Below are positions 8,896-17,906 of a DNA stretch of 31,177 nucleotides, in pieces. Positions within the stretch are counted from its first letter, which is position 1. Each line of letters opens with the position of its first letter. Source of the stretch: DASWED01 sp036394995 (GTDB lineage Bacteria; Actinomycetota; UBA4738; JACQTL01); NCBI GenBank assembly GCA_036394995.1, contig DASWED010000004.1, forward strand, positions 1 to 31,177, read 5' to 3'. The notes below the pieces were generated by a model that saw only the letters and a list, made by a program, of their open reading frames with translations, was not told where the DNA came from and searched no databases. Both the position numbers and the translations under genes were made by a program.

Positions 8896-9022
8896 ACCGC
8901 AGTCCGGTCTCGGCCTCATCGATCAACCCTGGGGCGGAGGCCATTCCAACCCTCGGACCGACGACCGGAGGCGCCCGTTGGCGAAGCATTGGCCCCTGAA
9001 CGACGAGGAGGAGGCGGCGACC

Positions 9023-11206
9023 ATGCAGGCATCGGGAACCGGAACGCGACGGGAGAGGCGGGGGACGCGGGGGGTGCTGGCACGGCTGGGCGGCGTGGCG
9101 TACCGGCGCCGACGGCTGCTGGTGGTGGCGTGGCTGGCCGTGCTGGTGGCCGGAGTCCTGATCGGCAGCTCGGTGTTCGACCGGCTGACCACCGACACCG
9201 GCGACGACAGCAGCTCGGAGTCCCAGCGGGCCTACGCGCTGATGCGGGACCTCCCACAGGACGGACCGTCGATCGACCTGGCCGGGTTCGTGCCCGGCTC
9301 GGCGCGGGACCCGCGGGTGCGGGCCGGCGTCGAGACGGCGGTGTCGGAACTCCGGGCCATGCCGGGGGTGGCGGCGGTGGTGACCCCGGCCGACTCCGAC
9401 GGCCTGGTGGCTCGCGACGGGTCCGGGTTCCTCGTGGCGGTGGACCTCGACGGACGTCACCTCGACGGCGACGCGTGGGACGACGCGCAGGTCAGGGCGG
9501 CCGGCCGGCTCCGCGCGATCGCCCCGGGGGTGCTGGTGGGCAGCGACGACCTGGCAGGCATGGAGATGGATGACACCGCCCAGAGGGACCTCGAGCGGGC
9601 CGAGCTCATCGCCCTCCCCCTGATCTTCCTGATCCTGCTCGTCGCGTTCCGGAGCGTCCGGGTGGCGGTCCTGCCGATCGTGGTCGCGCTGACGGCGATC
9701 TCGGGCAGCCTGCTGGTGCTCCTGGGGTTCGCCTCGGTCACCGACGTCTCGATCTTCGCGGTCAACGTGGTGACCATGCTGGGGCTGGGCCTGGCGGTGG
9801 ACTACTCGCTGCTCGCGACCGGCCGGTTCCGGGAGGAACGGGCCCTGGGGCTCGACGTGCCGGCGGCCGTCGAACGAACGGTGGCCACGGCCGGCCGGAC
9901 CATCGTGTTCTCGGGGCTGACCGTGACGGCGTCGCTGGCCGGGCTGCTCTTCCTGACCGGCGGGCTGCGGTCGGTGGCCTACGGGGGCATCGGCGTGGTG
10001 GTGGTGGCGATGGCCGCCGCGGTGACGCTAGTGCCTGCGCTGCTCTCGATCTGGGGACGGAGGATCCGCCCGGCCGCGGCCCGGGCCGACGGCCACGGCG
10101 CGTTCTTCCGGATCTCGAGGCTGGTCCAGCGCCGTGCGGCGATCCTGGTACCGGTCCTCATGGCCGGGCTGGTCCTGCTGGTCGCCCCGTTCGCCCAGGC
10201 CCGGACCCAGGACACCGACTCCCGATACCTGCCCCGGTCCTCGGAGAGCCGCCAGTTCTTCGACGCCGTGCACCGGCACTTCCCCGGGCAGACGTCGGAC
10301 CCGATCCAGGTGGTGGCGGTGCGCGAGGCCGGAGTGCCGCGGTCCGCGTACGCCGCGTACCTCGAGCGCCTGCGGACGCTGCCCGGCGTGGTGCGGGCCG
10401 ACGTCGTTGCGACCGGCCCCCGCGTGGCCCTCGTCGAGGTGGTGCCCCGCGCGGTGGCCGAGACCGAGGCGTCCTTCCGGCTGGTGGCGACGATCCGGTC
10501 CCTGCCTGCGCCGTTCGAGACGCTCGTGACGGGGCAGGCCGCGGAGACGGTGGACGCCAAGCACGCGCTGATCTCTCGCCTGCCGCTCGTCCTTGGATTC
10601 GTGGCGCTGGCCACGTTCGTGCTGCTGTTCCTGATGACGGGCTCGGTGGTGGTGCCGGTGAAGGCCCTGGTCATGAACGTGCTGTCGCTCGGCGCGAGCT
10701 TCGGCGCGCTGGTGTGGGTGTTCCAGGACGGCCACCTGTCCGGGCTGCTCCGATTCGACCCCACCGGCTCCGTGTGGTTCGTGCTCCCGGTGCTGGTCTT
10801 CGCGTTCGCGTTCGGGCTGTCGATGGACTACGAGGTGTTCCTGCTGGGGCGAATCAAGGAGTCCTGGGACCGGACCGGCGACAACGACCTCGCGGTGGCC
10901 GCGGGCCTGCAGCGAACCGGGGGCGTCGTGTCGCTGGCGGCCGTGCTGATGGTGGCGGTGTTCGCCGGGTTCGCGGCGGCCGACATGCTGGCCGTGAAGC
11001 AGCTCGGGGTGGGGCTCTCGCTCGCCGTGGCCCTGGACGCTACCGTGATCCGCATGCTGCTGGTCCCCGCCACCATGAAGCTCATGGGCCGGTGGAACTG
11101 GTGGGCCCCCGCCCCGCTGGCGCGGCTCCACCGCCGCTTCGGCCTGCACGAGGCCCCGGCGGCGCGGCCGGTCCCGGTCGCCGCCACGCCCGAGCTCGTC
11201 GGGTGA
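9023..11206 (+). CDS. MMPL/RND-family membrane exporter
   Basis: The product has 727 residues with the duplicated MMPL layout: one N-terminal transmembrane helix (about residues 20-45), a periplasm-side porter domain, a five- to six-helix bundle, a second porter domain and a second helix bundle. The D260-Y261 pair in G-L-A-V-D-Y-S and the D602-Y603 pair in G-L-S-M-D-Y-E match the Asp-Tyr pairs of the proton relay in MmpL proteins. It probably exports a lipid, hydrophobic metabolite or drug using proton-motive force. I chose ATG at 9023 over an in-frame TTG 45 nt upstream because AGGAGG lies 8 nt before the ATG. It follows a histidine kinase/regulator pair by 127 bp and so may belong to its regulon. 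The substrate cannot be predicted. Confidence 0.9.
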   Translation: MQASGTGTRRERRGTRGVLARLGGVAYRRRRLLVVAWLAVLVAGVLIGSSVFDRLTTDTGDDSSSESQRAYALMRDLPQDGPSIDLAGFVPGSARDPRVRAGVETAVSELRAMPGVAAVVTPADSDGLVARDGSGFLVAVDLDGRHLDGDAWDDAQVRAAGRLRAIAPGVLVGSDDLAGMEMDDTAQRDLERAELIALPLIFLILLVAFRSVRVAVLPIVVALTAISGSLLVLLGFASVTDVSIFAVNVVTMLGLGLAVDYSLLATGRFREERALGLDVPAAVERTVATAGRTIVFSGLTVTASLAGLLFLTGGLRSVAYGGIGVVVVAMAAAVTLVPALLSIWGRRIRPAAARADGHGAFFRISRLVQRRAAILVPVLMAGLVLLVAPFAQARTQDTDSRYLPRSSESRQFFDAVHRHFPGQTSDPIQVVAVREAGVPRSAYAAYLERLRTLPGVVRADVVATGPRVALVEVVPRAVAETEASFRLVATIRSLPAPFETLVTGQAAETVDAKHALISRLPLVLGFVALATFVLLFLMTGSVVVPVKALVMNVLSLGASFGALVWVFQDGHLSGLLRFDPTGSVWFVLPVLVFAFAFGLSMDYEVFLLGRIKESWDRTGDNDLAVAAGLQRTGGVVSLAAVLMVAVFAGFAAADMLAVKQLGVGLSLAVALDATVIRMLLVPATMKLMGRWNWWAPAPLARLHRRFGLHEAPAARPVPVAATPELVG

Positions 11207-11252
11207 ACGGAGCTCGAGACCCGGATGGACCCGTTGCTCGACCGGTGACCGA

Positions 11253-11258
11253 TACCCT
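11253..11258 (+). promoter_or_regulatory. TACCCT -10-like box for leaderless GNAT mRNA
   Basis: TACCCT lies 6 nt before the ATG at 11265, with no Shine-Dalgarno between. This matches a leaderless actinobacterial promoter layout. Confidence 0.4.
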
Positions 11259-11264
11259 GCACGG

Positions 11265-11819
11265 ATGGCACGGGGATCGGATTCGCCGGTAGAGCGAACG
11301 GGCACGGCCGCCGGCGCCGTGGAGGTGCGCCCGGCGACGGCCCACGAGCTCGACACCGCGGCGGACATCCTGGAGGACGCGCTCCGGTGGGCGGCCCGGC
11401 GGGGGTTCGAGTCCTGGCCGGCCGGGACCTTCCACGACCCCGACGGCTGGGGACGAAGGGTCCTCCGGCAGGCCCTGGAGGTGGACGCCCTGTTCCTGGT
11501 GGAGCGCTCGGGTGAGGCGGTCGCCACACTGTCCCTGCTCCCTTCGGACGAGCGCTTCTGGCCGGAGGCCGAACCGGACGGGCTGTACCTCCATCGGTTC
11601 GCCGTCCGACGGTCGGCTTCGGGAACGGGGATCGGCGCGGCCGCCATGGCGTGGTGCGAGGAGGAGGTCCGGCGGCGGGGGCGGCGGTTCCTGCGGCTCG
11701 ACTGCGTGGCCGACAACCCGGGGATCCGCCGGTACTACGAGGAGGCCGGGTTCGAGCACCGCGGCGACGTGGTGGTGGACGAGCTCCGCTTCAGCCTGTA
11801 CGAGAAGCGCGTGGGCTGA
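11265..11819 (+). CDS. GNAT-family N-acetyltransferase
   Basis: The 184-residue product carries a GNAT fold from about residue 20. Motif A, the acetyl-CoA pyrophosphate loop, is R-S-A-S-G-T-G-I-G after the strand L-H-R-F-A-V. The strand F-L-R-L-D-C-V-A-D-N-P and the helix I-R-R-Y-Y-E-E-A-G-F-E form motif B. It transfers an acetyl group from acetyl-CoA to an amine; the acceptor cannot be predicted. The ATG at 11265 has no ribosome binding site but has TACCCT 6 nt upstream, suggesting a leaderless message. The helicase-nuclease gene begins 78 nt downstream, with a hairpin in between, so the two may or may not be co-transcribed. Confidence 0.87.
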   Translation: MARGSDSPVERTGTAAGAVEVRPATAHELDTAADILEDALRWAARRGFESWPAGTFHDPDGWGRRVLRQALEVDALFLVERSGEAVATLSLLPSDERFWPEAEPDGLYLHRFAVRRSASGTGIGAAAMAWCEEEVRRRGRRFLRLDCVADNPGIRRYYEEAGFEHRGDVVVDELRFSLYEKRVG

Positions 11820-11855
11820 CCTTGCCGCCGCACTCGGGGCCATGGGAAGGTGCCT

Positions 11856-11879
11856 GATCCTCGACAGGGGTCGAGGATC
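11856..11879 (+). promoter_or_regulatory. perfect 10-bp hairpin in leader of helicase gene
   Basis: GATCCTCGAC (11856-11865) and GTCGAGGATC (11870-11879) are perfect inverted repeats separated by AGGG. There is no T tract after it, so it is not a typical intrinsic terminator. It lies between the GNAT stop codon and the helicase start (19 nt before the GTG). It could be an operator, an RNA element that limits read-through or translation, or an end-stabilising hairpin. Confidence 0.55.
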
Positions 11880-11897
11880 GCGGTCGAGGGAGGCAGC

Positions 11898-14800
11898 GTG
11901 TCGGTGCCGGAGACTCCGGCGATCCCGCCCATGCCCCCGGCTCCGGGAGCCGGCGTGGCGGGGGTCGCATCACAGCGCGTCGAGACCGTCCGGCGGGCGG
12001 CGAAGTCGTGGGTGGCCGCGCTGTTCGACCTCACCGGGCGGAACAATCTGCTGCGGTACCGGGAGCTGAAGCTCGGGACCCTCGACCTCACGGCCGCCGC
12101 CCCGGGAGCGGTGGCGTCCCTGCTGGCCGGGAGGTCCGTGCGCGTGGCGGCCCTGTTCCCCGCGGAGGAGGCCCGGGTGGACGCCGCCCGGCGTCTCCGG
12201 GCCATCTACCGGAAGGCCAAGGAGAACTTCGAGGAGCGCGGCGTGCAGACGCTGCACCTGGGATGCGGCCTGGCCACGTGGCAGACCAAGGCCGAATGGG
12301 ACCCGGCCGCGCCCGTGCTGCTGCGCCGGGCCGAGCTGAAGGCGCTCGGCGCCGCCCAGGACGACTTCGAGATCGCCCTCGTCGAGGAGATGGAGGTCAA
12401 CCCCCCGTTCCTGCACCTCCTGCGGACCGAGAGCGGGCTGTCGATCGACGCCGATGCGCTGCTCGACCGGGTGGAGGGTGTGATCGACGAGCCCTGGGAG
12501 CTCGAACGGGCCTACGCGTGGGTGAAGGAGCAGGCCGCGACCGTGCCCGGGTTCGCCGTGGAACCCAGGCTCGTCCTGGCGAACTTCTCCTACGCGAAGC
12601 TGCCGATGGTCCGGGACCTCGAGAGCCACCTGGACTCGCTCGTGGCGCATGACCTGGTGGCCGCCGTGGCCGGCGACCAGGAGGCCGGTGAGGCGGTTCG
12701 CGCCGCCGCGCCCGCCGACGGTGCGGTCCCCGAGCCCGACGACGTGCTCCCCGCAGACGAGTTCGTGGTGCTGGACGCTGACGCCAGCCAGCAGCTCGCG
12801 GTGAACGCGGTCCTGGCCGGGGAGAGCCTCATCGTGCGCGGGCCGCCCGGCACCGGCAAGAGCCAGACCATCGCGAACCTCATCGCGTCGCTGGTGGTCC
12901 TGGGACGCAAGGTGCTGTTCGTCGCCGAGAAGCGCGCCGCCATCGACGCGGTGCTGAAGCGGCTGGACCAGACAGGGCTGGGGGATCTGGTGCTTGATCT
13001 TCACGGGGGGGTCGGGTCGCGCCGGGCCCTGGCCGAGACGCTGGGCCGCTCGCTGTCGGCGACCAGGACGGTCCCTCCGGTGGACGCCTCCGTCGAGGAG
13101 CAGACGCTGCTCCGGGACCGCACCGAGCTGAACGCGTACGTCGCGGCCCTGCATCAGGCCCGCGCGCCGTGGGGAGTGTCGATGTACGCGGCCCGGGCCG
13201 GGCTGCTGGGCCTGGGTCCGGAGGTCCGGACCGAGGTTCGGTTCCGGGGGGACGTCCTGGCCCGGCTGGACGGGGCCGCCGTCGAAGGGTCCCGAACGGA
13301 GCTGGTGTCGCTGGTCCGCCTCGGCGGGTTGGTGCTCGGATCGAGCGGGAGCCCGTGGGCCCGCTCACCGATCGCCTCGGACCAGGAGGCCCAGCAGGCG
13401 TTCGCGCTGGTGGACGACCTGGGGCGGCGGGCCCTCCCGGGGGCCGGCACTGCGCTGGAGGCCGCGGCCGCCGTGACCGGCCTCCCGCCGGTGGCCACGG
13501 TCGGCGACTGGTCCCGGGTGGTGGACCTGTGGCGGCGGGTGGCTCGGACCCGGTCGGTGTTTCGACCCGAGATCTACGGACAGGACCTCGAACGACTCGC
13601 CGCGGACACGGCGAAGGCTCGAGGTGGCGGGTTCGCCCGGTTCGTGGCCCGGATGTTCTCGGGGCGGTACCGGGCCGCCCGGCGACAGCTGCGCTCGATC
13701 CTGGACGGACCGCCCCCGCCCGACCGGGACCTGCACTTCGCTGCGTCCGAGGCCCTGGACGAGATGCGGGCGTGGCGGGCGGCCGGAGGCACGGGGATGC
13801 CGGCGGCGCCGGTGTCGGTGGAGGCCGTCGGCGCGGCGCTGTCCGAGGTGACGGCCGGCCTCGCGCGGGTGGCGACGGTGGCAGGCGTGGAGGACCCGTC
13901 AGGCAGGCCGGTCGCGGACGTGGGTTCGCTGCTGTCGGCGCTGGCCGCCGATCGGGCCACGCTGCTGAAGCTGCCGGAGATCCACCGGCTGCGGGGGTCG
14001 CTGGTCGCGGCGGGGCTGGCCGAGCTCCTGGCCGACCTGGAACGCCGGGCCGCGACCGAGGAGGTGGCCGTGGGCGCCCTCCGCCACGCCTGGCTCCAGT
14101 CGGTGGTGGACCAGGTCCAGCTGGCCGACCCCGTGATCGGGCGGTTCTCCGCGGACGCCCAGGAGCGCGTGGTGGCGGAGTTCCGGGGGACGGACCACAC
14201 GCAGCTCGCGGCCAGCGCGGCCCGGGTCCGGCGGATCTGCGCCGAGCACGTGGTGCAGGCACGAGAGCGGTTCGCCGACCAGGACCGCCTGCTCCTGGCG
14301 TACGCGGGCAAGAAGCGCCGGCACGAGCCGGTGGCCACCCTGCTGGAGGGCACCGCCGACGTGCTACTGGCCCTCAAGCCGTGCTGGGCCATGAGCCCCC
14401 TGGTGGTGAGCCAGATCCTCCCGGCCCGGCCCCTGTTCGACGTGGTGGTGTTCGACGAGGCATCCCAGATCACGCCCGCCGACGCCATCACCTCGATCCT
14501 GCGAGGCCGCCAGCTGGTGGTGGCCGGCGACGAACGCCAGCTCCCCCCGACGGCGTTCTTCGTCTCGGAGACCGCGGAGGACGAGGAGGAGGACGAGGAG
14601 GCCTTCACGATCGATGCCGCACCCGCGCCCGCGCCGGCGCCGGGCGTTCGGGCCACGGACTTCCAGTCGATCCTGGACGCGCTGAAGCCGCTCCTCCCCC
14701 GGTGGCGGATGCTCCAGTGGCACTATCGGAGCCGCGACGAGCGCCTCGTGGCGTTCTCGAACGCCTACTTCTACGACGGCGCGCTCACCACGTTCCCCGG

Positions 14801-16025
14801 CGTAGGCGGCGAGGCCCGCCTCCGCCACGTCCTGGCCCCCACCGAGCCCGGCGCCGGCACGAACAGCCCGTCGCCGGAGGTTCGCACGGTGGCGGACCTG
14901 GTGATCGAACACGCCCGTTCGAGGCCCGGCGAGTCGCTCGGCGTCATCGCCATGGGCATCAAGCACGCGAACCGCATCGAGGAGGCCGTTCGCGAACGGC
15001 TCAAGGAGCATCGGGACCTGGACCCGTTCTTCGACGAATCGCGCGAGGAGCGGTTCTTCGTGAAGAACCTCGAACGGGTCCAGGGCGACGAGCGCGACGC
15101 GATCATCCTGTCGATCGGCTACGGCAAGGACGACCGGGGACGACTCGTGTACCGGTTCGGGCCGCTGCTGGGGCAGGGTGGGGAGCGCCGCCTGAACGTC
15201 GCCATCACGCGGGCCAAGCAGCGGCTCACGCTGGTGTCGTCGTTCACGTCGCAGGACATGGACCCGGCGAAGCTCGGGAGCGAGGGGATGCAGCTCGTCC
15301 GGAAGTACCTCGACTACGTGGAGTCCGGCGGCGAGCACCTCGGCGACCGGGGCGTGGACAAGCCCGAGCTGGACCCGTTCGAGATCGACGTCCGCGACGC
15401 GCTGGCGCCGCACATGCCGCTGACCCCGCAGTTCGGGGCGTCCGGGTACTGGATCGACTTCGCGGCCGGGCACCCCGCGCGGCCGGGGAGGTACGTCCTG
15501 GCCATCGAATGCGACGGCGCGAGCTACCATTCCGGCCGCTCGGCCCGGGAGCGGGACCGGCTCCGTCAGGAGCAGCTGGAGCGGCTGGGGTGGACGTTCC
15601 ACAGGATCTGGTCCACCGACTGGTTCGAGGACCGGCAGGCCGCGGTGTCCCGGGCCGTGGCCGCCTACCAGGCAGCCGTGGCCGCGGCCGACGTCCAGGC
15701 CGTGGCCCCTCCCCCGCCGCCGCCCCCCATCCCGGTCCCGGACGAGCACGCGCAGGCGGCCGCCCAGTTCACCGCCCCACCCCTCGGGGTGGCAAGCGCG
15801 CGTCCGGATCCCCGGCCCCCGCTGAAGCCCGGCCTCCCGATCGACGAGTACGCCATGCGCGGCCTGGTGCTGCTGGCCCGGTGGGTCGAGTCCGACGGCA
15901 TCCTCCGAACCGAGGACGAGGTGCTCGAGGAGCTCATGCGGGAGCTCGGGTTCCACCGCCGGGGCACTCGCATCGTGCCCCGGCTCACCGAGGCCATCCG
16001 CCTGGCCCGCGGCGCCCCGGCCTGA
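11898..16025 (+). CDS. DUF4011 / SF1 helicase / DUF559-like nuclease / DUF3320 protein
   Basis: The product has 1375 residues. The N-terminus carries the DUF4011 signature L-F-D-L-T-G-R-N-N-L-L. The SF1 helicase core has Walker A G-P-P-G-T-G-K321-S-Q-T, Walker B D853-E854-A-S-Q, motif III G-D-E-R-Q-L-P-P-T, motif IV W-H-Y-R-S-R, motif V V-Q-G-D-E-R-D and motif VI N1100-V-A-I-T-R1105-A-K. About 530 residues separate the Walker motifs, a long helical insertion. A DUF559/Vsr-like nuclease follows, with D1187 and E1204-C-D1206-G. A DUF3320-type tail (Y-A-M-R-G-L-V-L-L-A to the end) follows a Pro-rich linker. GTG at 11898 is preferred because GGGAGG lies 4 nt upstream (GTG at 11904 is the alternative, at 10 nt). 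Such proteins are thought to process DNA and are often found in genome-defence or mobile contexts. No modification or partner genes are adjacent. Confidence 0.88.
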   Translation: MSVPETPAIPPMPPAPGAGVAGVASQRVETVRRAAKSWVAALFDLTGRNNLLRYRELKLGTLDLTAAAPGAVASLLAGRSVRVAALFPAEEARVDAARRLRAIYRKAKENFEERGVQTLHLGCGLATWQTKAEWDPAAPVLLRRAELKALGAAQDDFEIALVEEMEVNPPFLHLLRTESGLSIDADALLDRVEGVIDEPWELERAYAWVKEQAATVPGFAVEPRLVLANFSYAKLPMVRDLESHLDSLVAHDLVAAVAGDQEAGEAVRAAAPADGAVPEPDDVLPADEFVVLDADASQQLAVNAVLAGESLIVRGPPGTGKSQTIANLIASLVVLGRKVLFVAEKRAAIDAVLKRLDQTGLGDLVLDLHGGVGSRRALAETLGRSLSATRTVPPVDASVEEQTLLRDRTELNAYVAALHQARAPWGVSMYAARAGLLGLGPEVRTEVRFRGDVLARLDGAAVEGSRTELVSLVRLGGLVLGSSGSPWARSPIASDQEAQQAFALVDDLGRRALPGAGTALEAAAAVTGLPPVATVGDWSRVVDLWRRVARTRSVFRPEIYGQDLERLAADTAKARGGGFARFVARMFSGRYRAARRQLRSILDGPPPPDRDLHFAASEALDEMRAWRAAGGTGMPAAPVSVEAVGAALSEVTAGLARVATVAGVEDPSGRPVADVGSLLSALAADRATLLKLPEIHRLRGSLVAAGLAELLADLERRAATEEVAVGALRHAWLQSVVDQVQLADPVIGRFSADAQERVVAEFRGTDHTQLAASAARVRRICAEHVVQARERFADQDRLLLAYAGKKRRHEPVATLLEGTADVLLALKPCWAMSPLVVSQILPARPLFDVVVFDEASQITPADAITSILRGRQLVVAGDERQLPPTAFFVSETAEDEEEDEEAFTIDAAPAPAPAPGVRATDFQSILDALKPLLPRWRMLQWHYRSRDERLVAFSNAYFYDGALTTFPGVGGEARLRHVLAPTEPGAGTNSPSPEVRTVADLVIEHARSRPGESLGVIAMGIKHANRIEEAVRERLKEHRDLDPFFDESREERFFVKNLERVQGDERDAIILSIGYGKDDRGRLVYRFGPLLGQGGERRLNVAITRAKQRLTLVSSFTSQDMDPAKLGSEGMQLVRKYLDYVESGGEHLGDRGVDKPELDPFEIDVRDALAPHMPLTPQFGASGYWIDFAAGHPARPGRYVLAIECDGASYHSGRSARERDRLRQEQLERLGWTFHRIWSTDWFEDRQAAVSRAVAAYQAAVAAADVQAVAPPPPPPPIPVPDEHAQAAAQFTAPPLGVASARPDPRPPLKPGLPIDEYAMRGLVLLARWVESDGILRTEDEVLEELMRELGFHRRGTRIVPRLTEAIRLARGAPA

Positions 16026-16038
16026 GGCGCCGCGGGCC
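16004..16038. terminator. 13-bp hairpin between convergent genes
   Basis: GGCCCGCGGCGCC (16004-16016) pairs perfectly with GGCGCCGCGGGCC (16026-16038) across a 9-nt loop. The loop contains the TGA stop codon of the helicase gene. It lies between two convergent genes whose stop codons are about 25 bp apart, and could stop transcription in both directions. There is no strong T tract on either side, as is common for GC-rich actinobacterial terminators. Confidence 0.65.
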
Positions 16039-16050
16039 GCGTTCCTCCGC

Positions 16051-17778
16051 TCAGCGGCGACGGTAGTTCGACGTGCACCAGGGGCTGGTGCAGCGCGCCA
16101 CCACGACGTCGTCCGTGCCCGGGTTGAAGTACGCGATCACCGGATAGCCGTCCACGCCCAGCGTCACAGAGGTGTCGGTCCCCACGTCCCCCGAGTTGTC
16201 GATGGTCTGGAGCACCTTCCCCGAACAGGTCAGCGTGGAGCAGTAGGCAAGCTTGAGCGCAGTGTTGGAGAGGTCGCGGTACGTGACGATCGGGAACCCG
16301 TACGGACCGACGGTGATCGAGGTGGACTGCCCCACGTCACCCGTCGAATCCACCGTCTGGATGGTGGGGGCCGAGCAGGCCTGGTCGTTGCAGTGCGCGA
16401 CCTTCAGCACGTTCGTCGCGATCTCCCGGTAGCTCATCACCACCATCCCGTCGCTCCCGGTGGTGGCGGAGACGAACTGCCCGTCGTCGGCGGTGTTGTC
16501 GGGGGTCGTCACCGTGAAGCCGATGTCGGCGCCTGCCGGGTCGAGGCACGCCGTGTTGTTGCACAGGACCAGGCGGAGCGCGGTCGTCACCTGCCCGGAC
16601 CGGCTGTAGTAGGCGACCTTCGGCATGCCGTCGCTGCCGATGGTGAGCGCCGAGAACTCCCCGGTGACCCCGGTCGTCGCGTCACCCGTGTTGTCGATGG
16701 TCCGCGGCACGTCCTTGGTGACGCAGCTCGGCGAGGTGCAGTGGACGAGCTTCAACGACGCGCTCGTGACGCTGAAGTACGAGATGATGGGATTCCCATC
16801 CGTCGCGATCCCCAGCGAGGGAGCGGCGCCGGCGTCGGTGGCGCCGACCCCGTCCATGACGGCCGCGGTGCTCAGCGAGGTGCACGTGACGTCCAGGCAC
16901 CGCTTGAAGCGGAGCTCCGTCCCCGCGTAGTAGGCGATGCCGGCCAGGCCGCCCGATCCGAGGATGATCGACGTGTCCCCTTCGTTCGAGGCCACCGTCC
17001 CCTCCACGAGCGTGGTGGTCCCGATGGTGCACGCCATGTCGGTGCAGTGCGTGACGTTGATGTCGGTGTTCGCGCCATCGAACCAGCTGAAGATGGGGAG
17101 GCCGTCGAGGCCGACGGTGATCGACGGGAACGCGTTCGGGAACGAGGAGGCGCCGCCGGGGAACGACGTGATCGCCGTCGGCCCAACCACGCTCCGGGGC
17201 TCCACCTCGCATTGCACCGTGCCGTCCTGGAGGATCGAACGAACACCGCCGACCGGGCAGGTCCCGGTGACCCGGTTCTGGATCACCGATGGATTGACCG
17301 AGAAGGTGGTCCCGGCGAGCGAGAGGCCGGTCCCCGCGTTGTACGTGGTGTCCTGGTCGGCCTGCCAGGAGAAGCCCGAGCCGTCGAACTTCAGGACCTG
17401 TCCAGCGGACGGAGCCGCGGCCTGGAGCTTGCCGGGGTCGATCGAGCCGTCGGCGATCTCCACGGCCTGCACGCACCCGGTGCAGTTCAGGTCGGCCTCC
17501 GCCGTGGCCACGACCTGGGCCAGGGTCTTGCCGGATAGCTTCTTGGAGTTGGGGGCGATCGCGATGATGTTCGAGGGCAGGCGGCCGTTCGTGCACGTGG
17601 CCACCAGCACCTTCCCCCGATTGACCAGGTGCGTGCCGCACCCGACCGCGTGGAACCCGTCGACCGTGTCGGCGTTGATCCCCGCCTTGCCCGCCACCGA
17701 CGCGCCGGCCCCCGGCGCGACGATGAGCCCCAGGACTGCGACCGCGACCACCAGCTTGAGCATGCCGCTCGGGCGCAT
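16051..17778 (-). CDS. exported seven-repeat propeller-like protein with C-x4-C blades
   Basis: The 575-residue product has a signal peptide (M-R-P-S-G-M-L-K-L then a hydrophobic core, cleavage near residue 26), then N35-A-D-T-V-D-G41, a motif shared with the exported protein at 24359. A tail-fibre-like segment follows (G-Q-V-L-K-F-D-G and D-T-T-Y-N-A-G-T-G-L-S-L). The C-terminal two thirds hold repeats of about 55 residues with a D-G-x-P strand and a C-x4-C pair (for example H-C-N-D-Q-A-C); seven pairs are visible, suggesting a seven-bladed propeller stapled by disulfides. The start at 17778 has GGGAGGGGG about 4 nt upstream; the frame is open further upstream only as a shadow of the MsrB gene. 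Location is extracellular; function is unknown. Blade sequences resemble surface or sialidase-like propellers without catalytic signatures. Confidence 0.8.
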   Translation of the reverse strand: MRPSGMLKLVVAVAVLGLIVAPGAGASVAGKAGINADTVDGFHAVGCGTHLVNRGKVLVATCTNGRLPSNIIAIAPNSKKLSGKTLAQVVATAEADLNCTGCVQAVEIADGSIDPGKLQAAAPSAGQVLKFDGSGFSWQADQDTTYNAGTGLSLAGTTFSVNPSVIQNRVTGTCPVGGVRSILQDGTVQCEVEPRSVVGPTAITSFPGGASSFPNAFPSITVGLDGLPIFSWFDGANTDINVTHCTDMACTIGTTTLVEGTVASNEGDTSIILGSGGLAGIAYYAGTELRFKRCLDVTCTSLSTAAVMDGVGATDAGAAPSLGIATDGNPIISYFSVTSASLKLVHCTSPSCVTKDVPRTIDNTGDATTGVTGEFSALTIGSDGMPKVAYYSRSGQVTTALRLVLCNNTACLDPAGADIGFTVTTPDNTADDGQFVSATTGSDGMVVMSYREIATNVLKVAHCNDQACSAPTIQTVDSTGDVGQSTSITVGPYGFPIVTYRDLSNTALKLAYCSTLTCSGKVLQTIDNSGDVGTDTSVTLGVDGYPVIAYFNPGTDDVVVARCTSPWCTSNYRRR

Positions 17779-17906
17779 ACGCCCCCTCCCTCTGCCGTGG
17801 CGCCCCCTCCGACGACCGGCGCGCCCCAAGGCGTGAAGCATGGGTTGCGCCGGTCGGACGGTCAACCCCCGAGCCGGCGGACCGGCGCGCGAGGTCGGGG
17901 CGCCCG

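Noticed and set aside
11265..16025. GNAT plus helicase-nuclease as a two-gene toxin-antitoxin or defence system
   Set aside because: The GNAT has no toxin or antitoxin features, a hairpin separates the genes, and no modification or sensor partner is present. Co-occurrence in other genomes would be needed.
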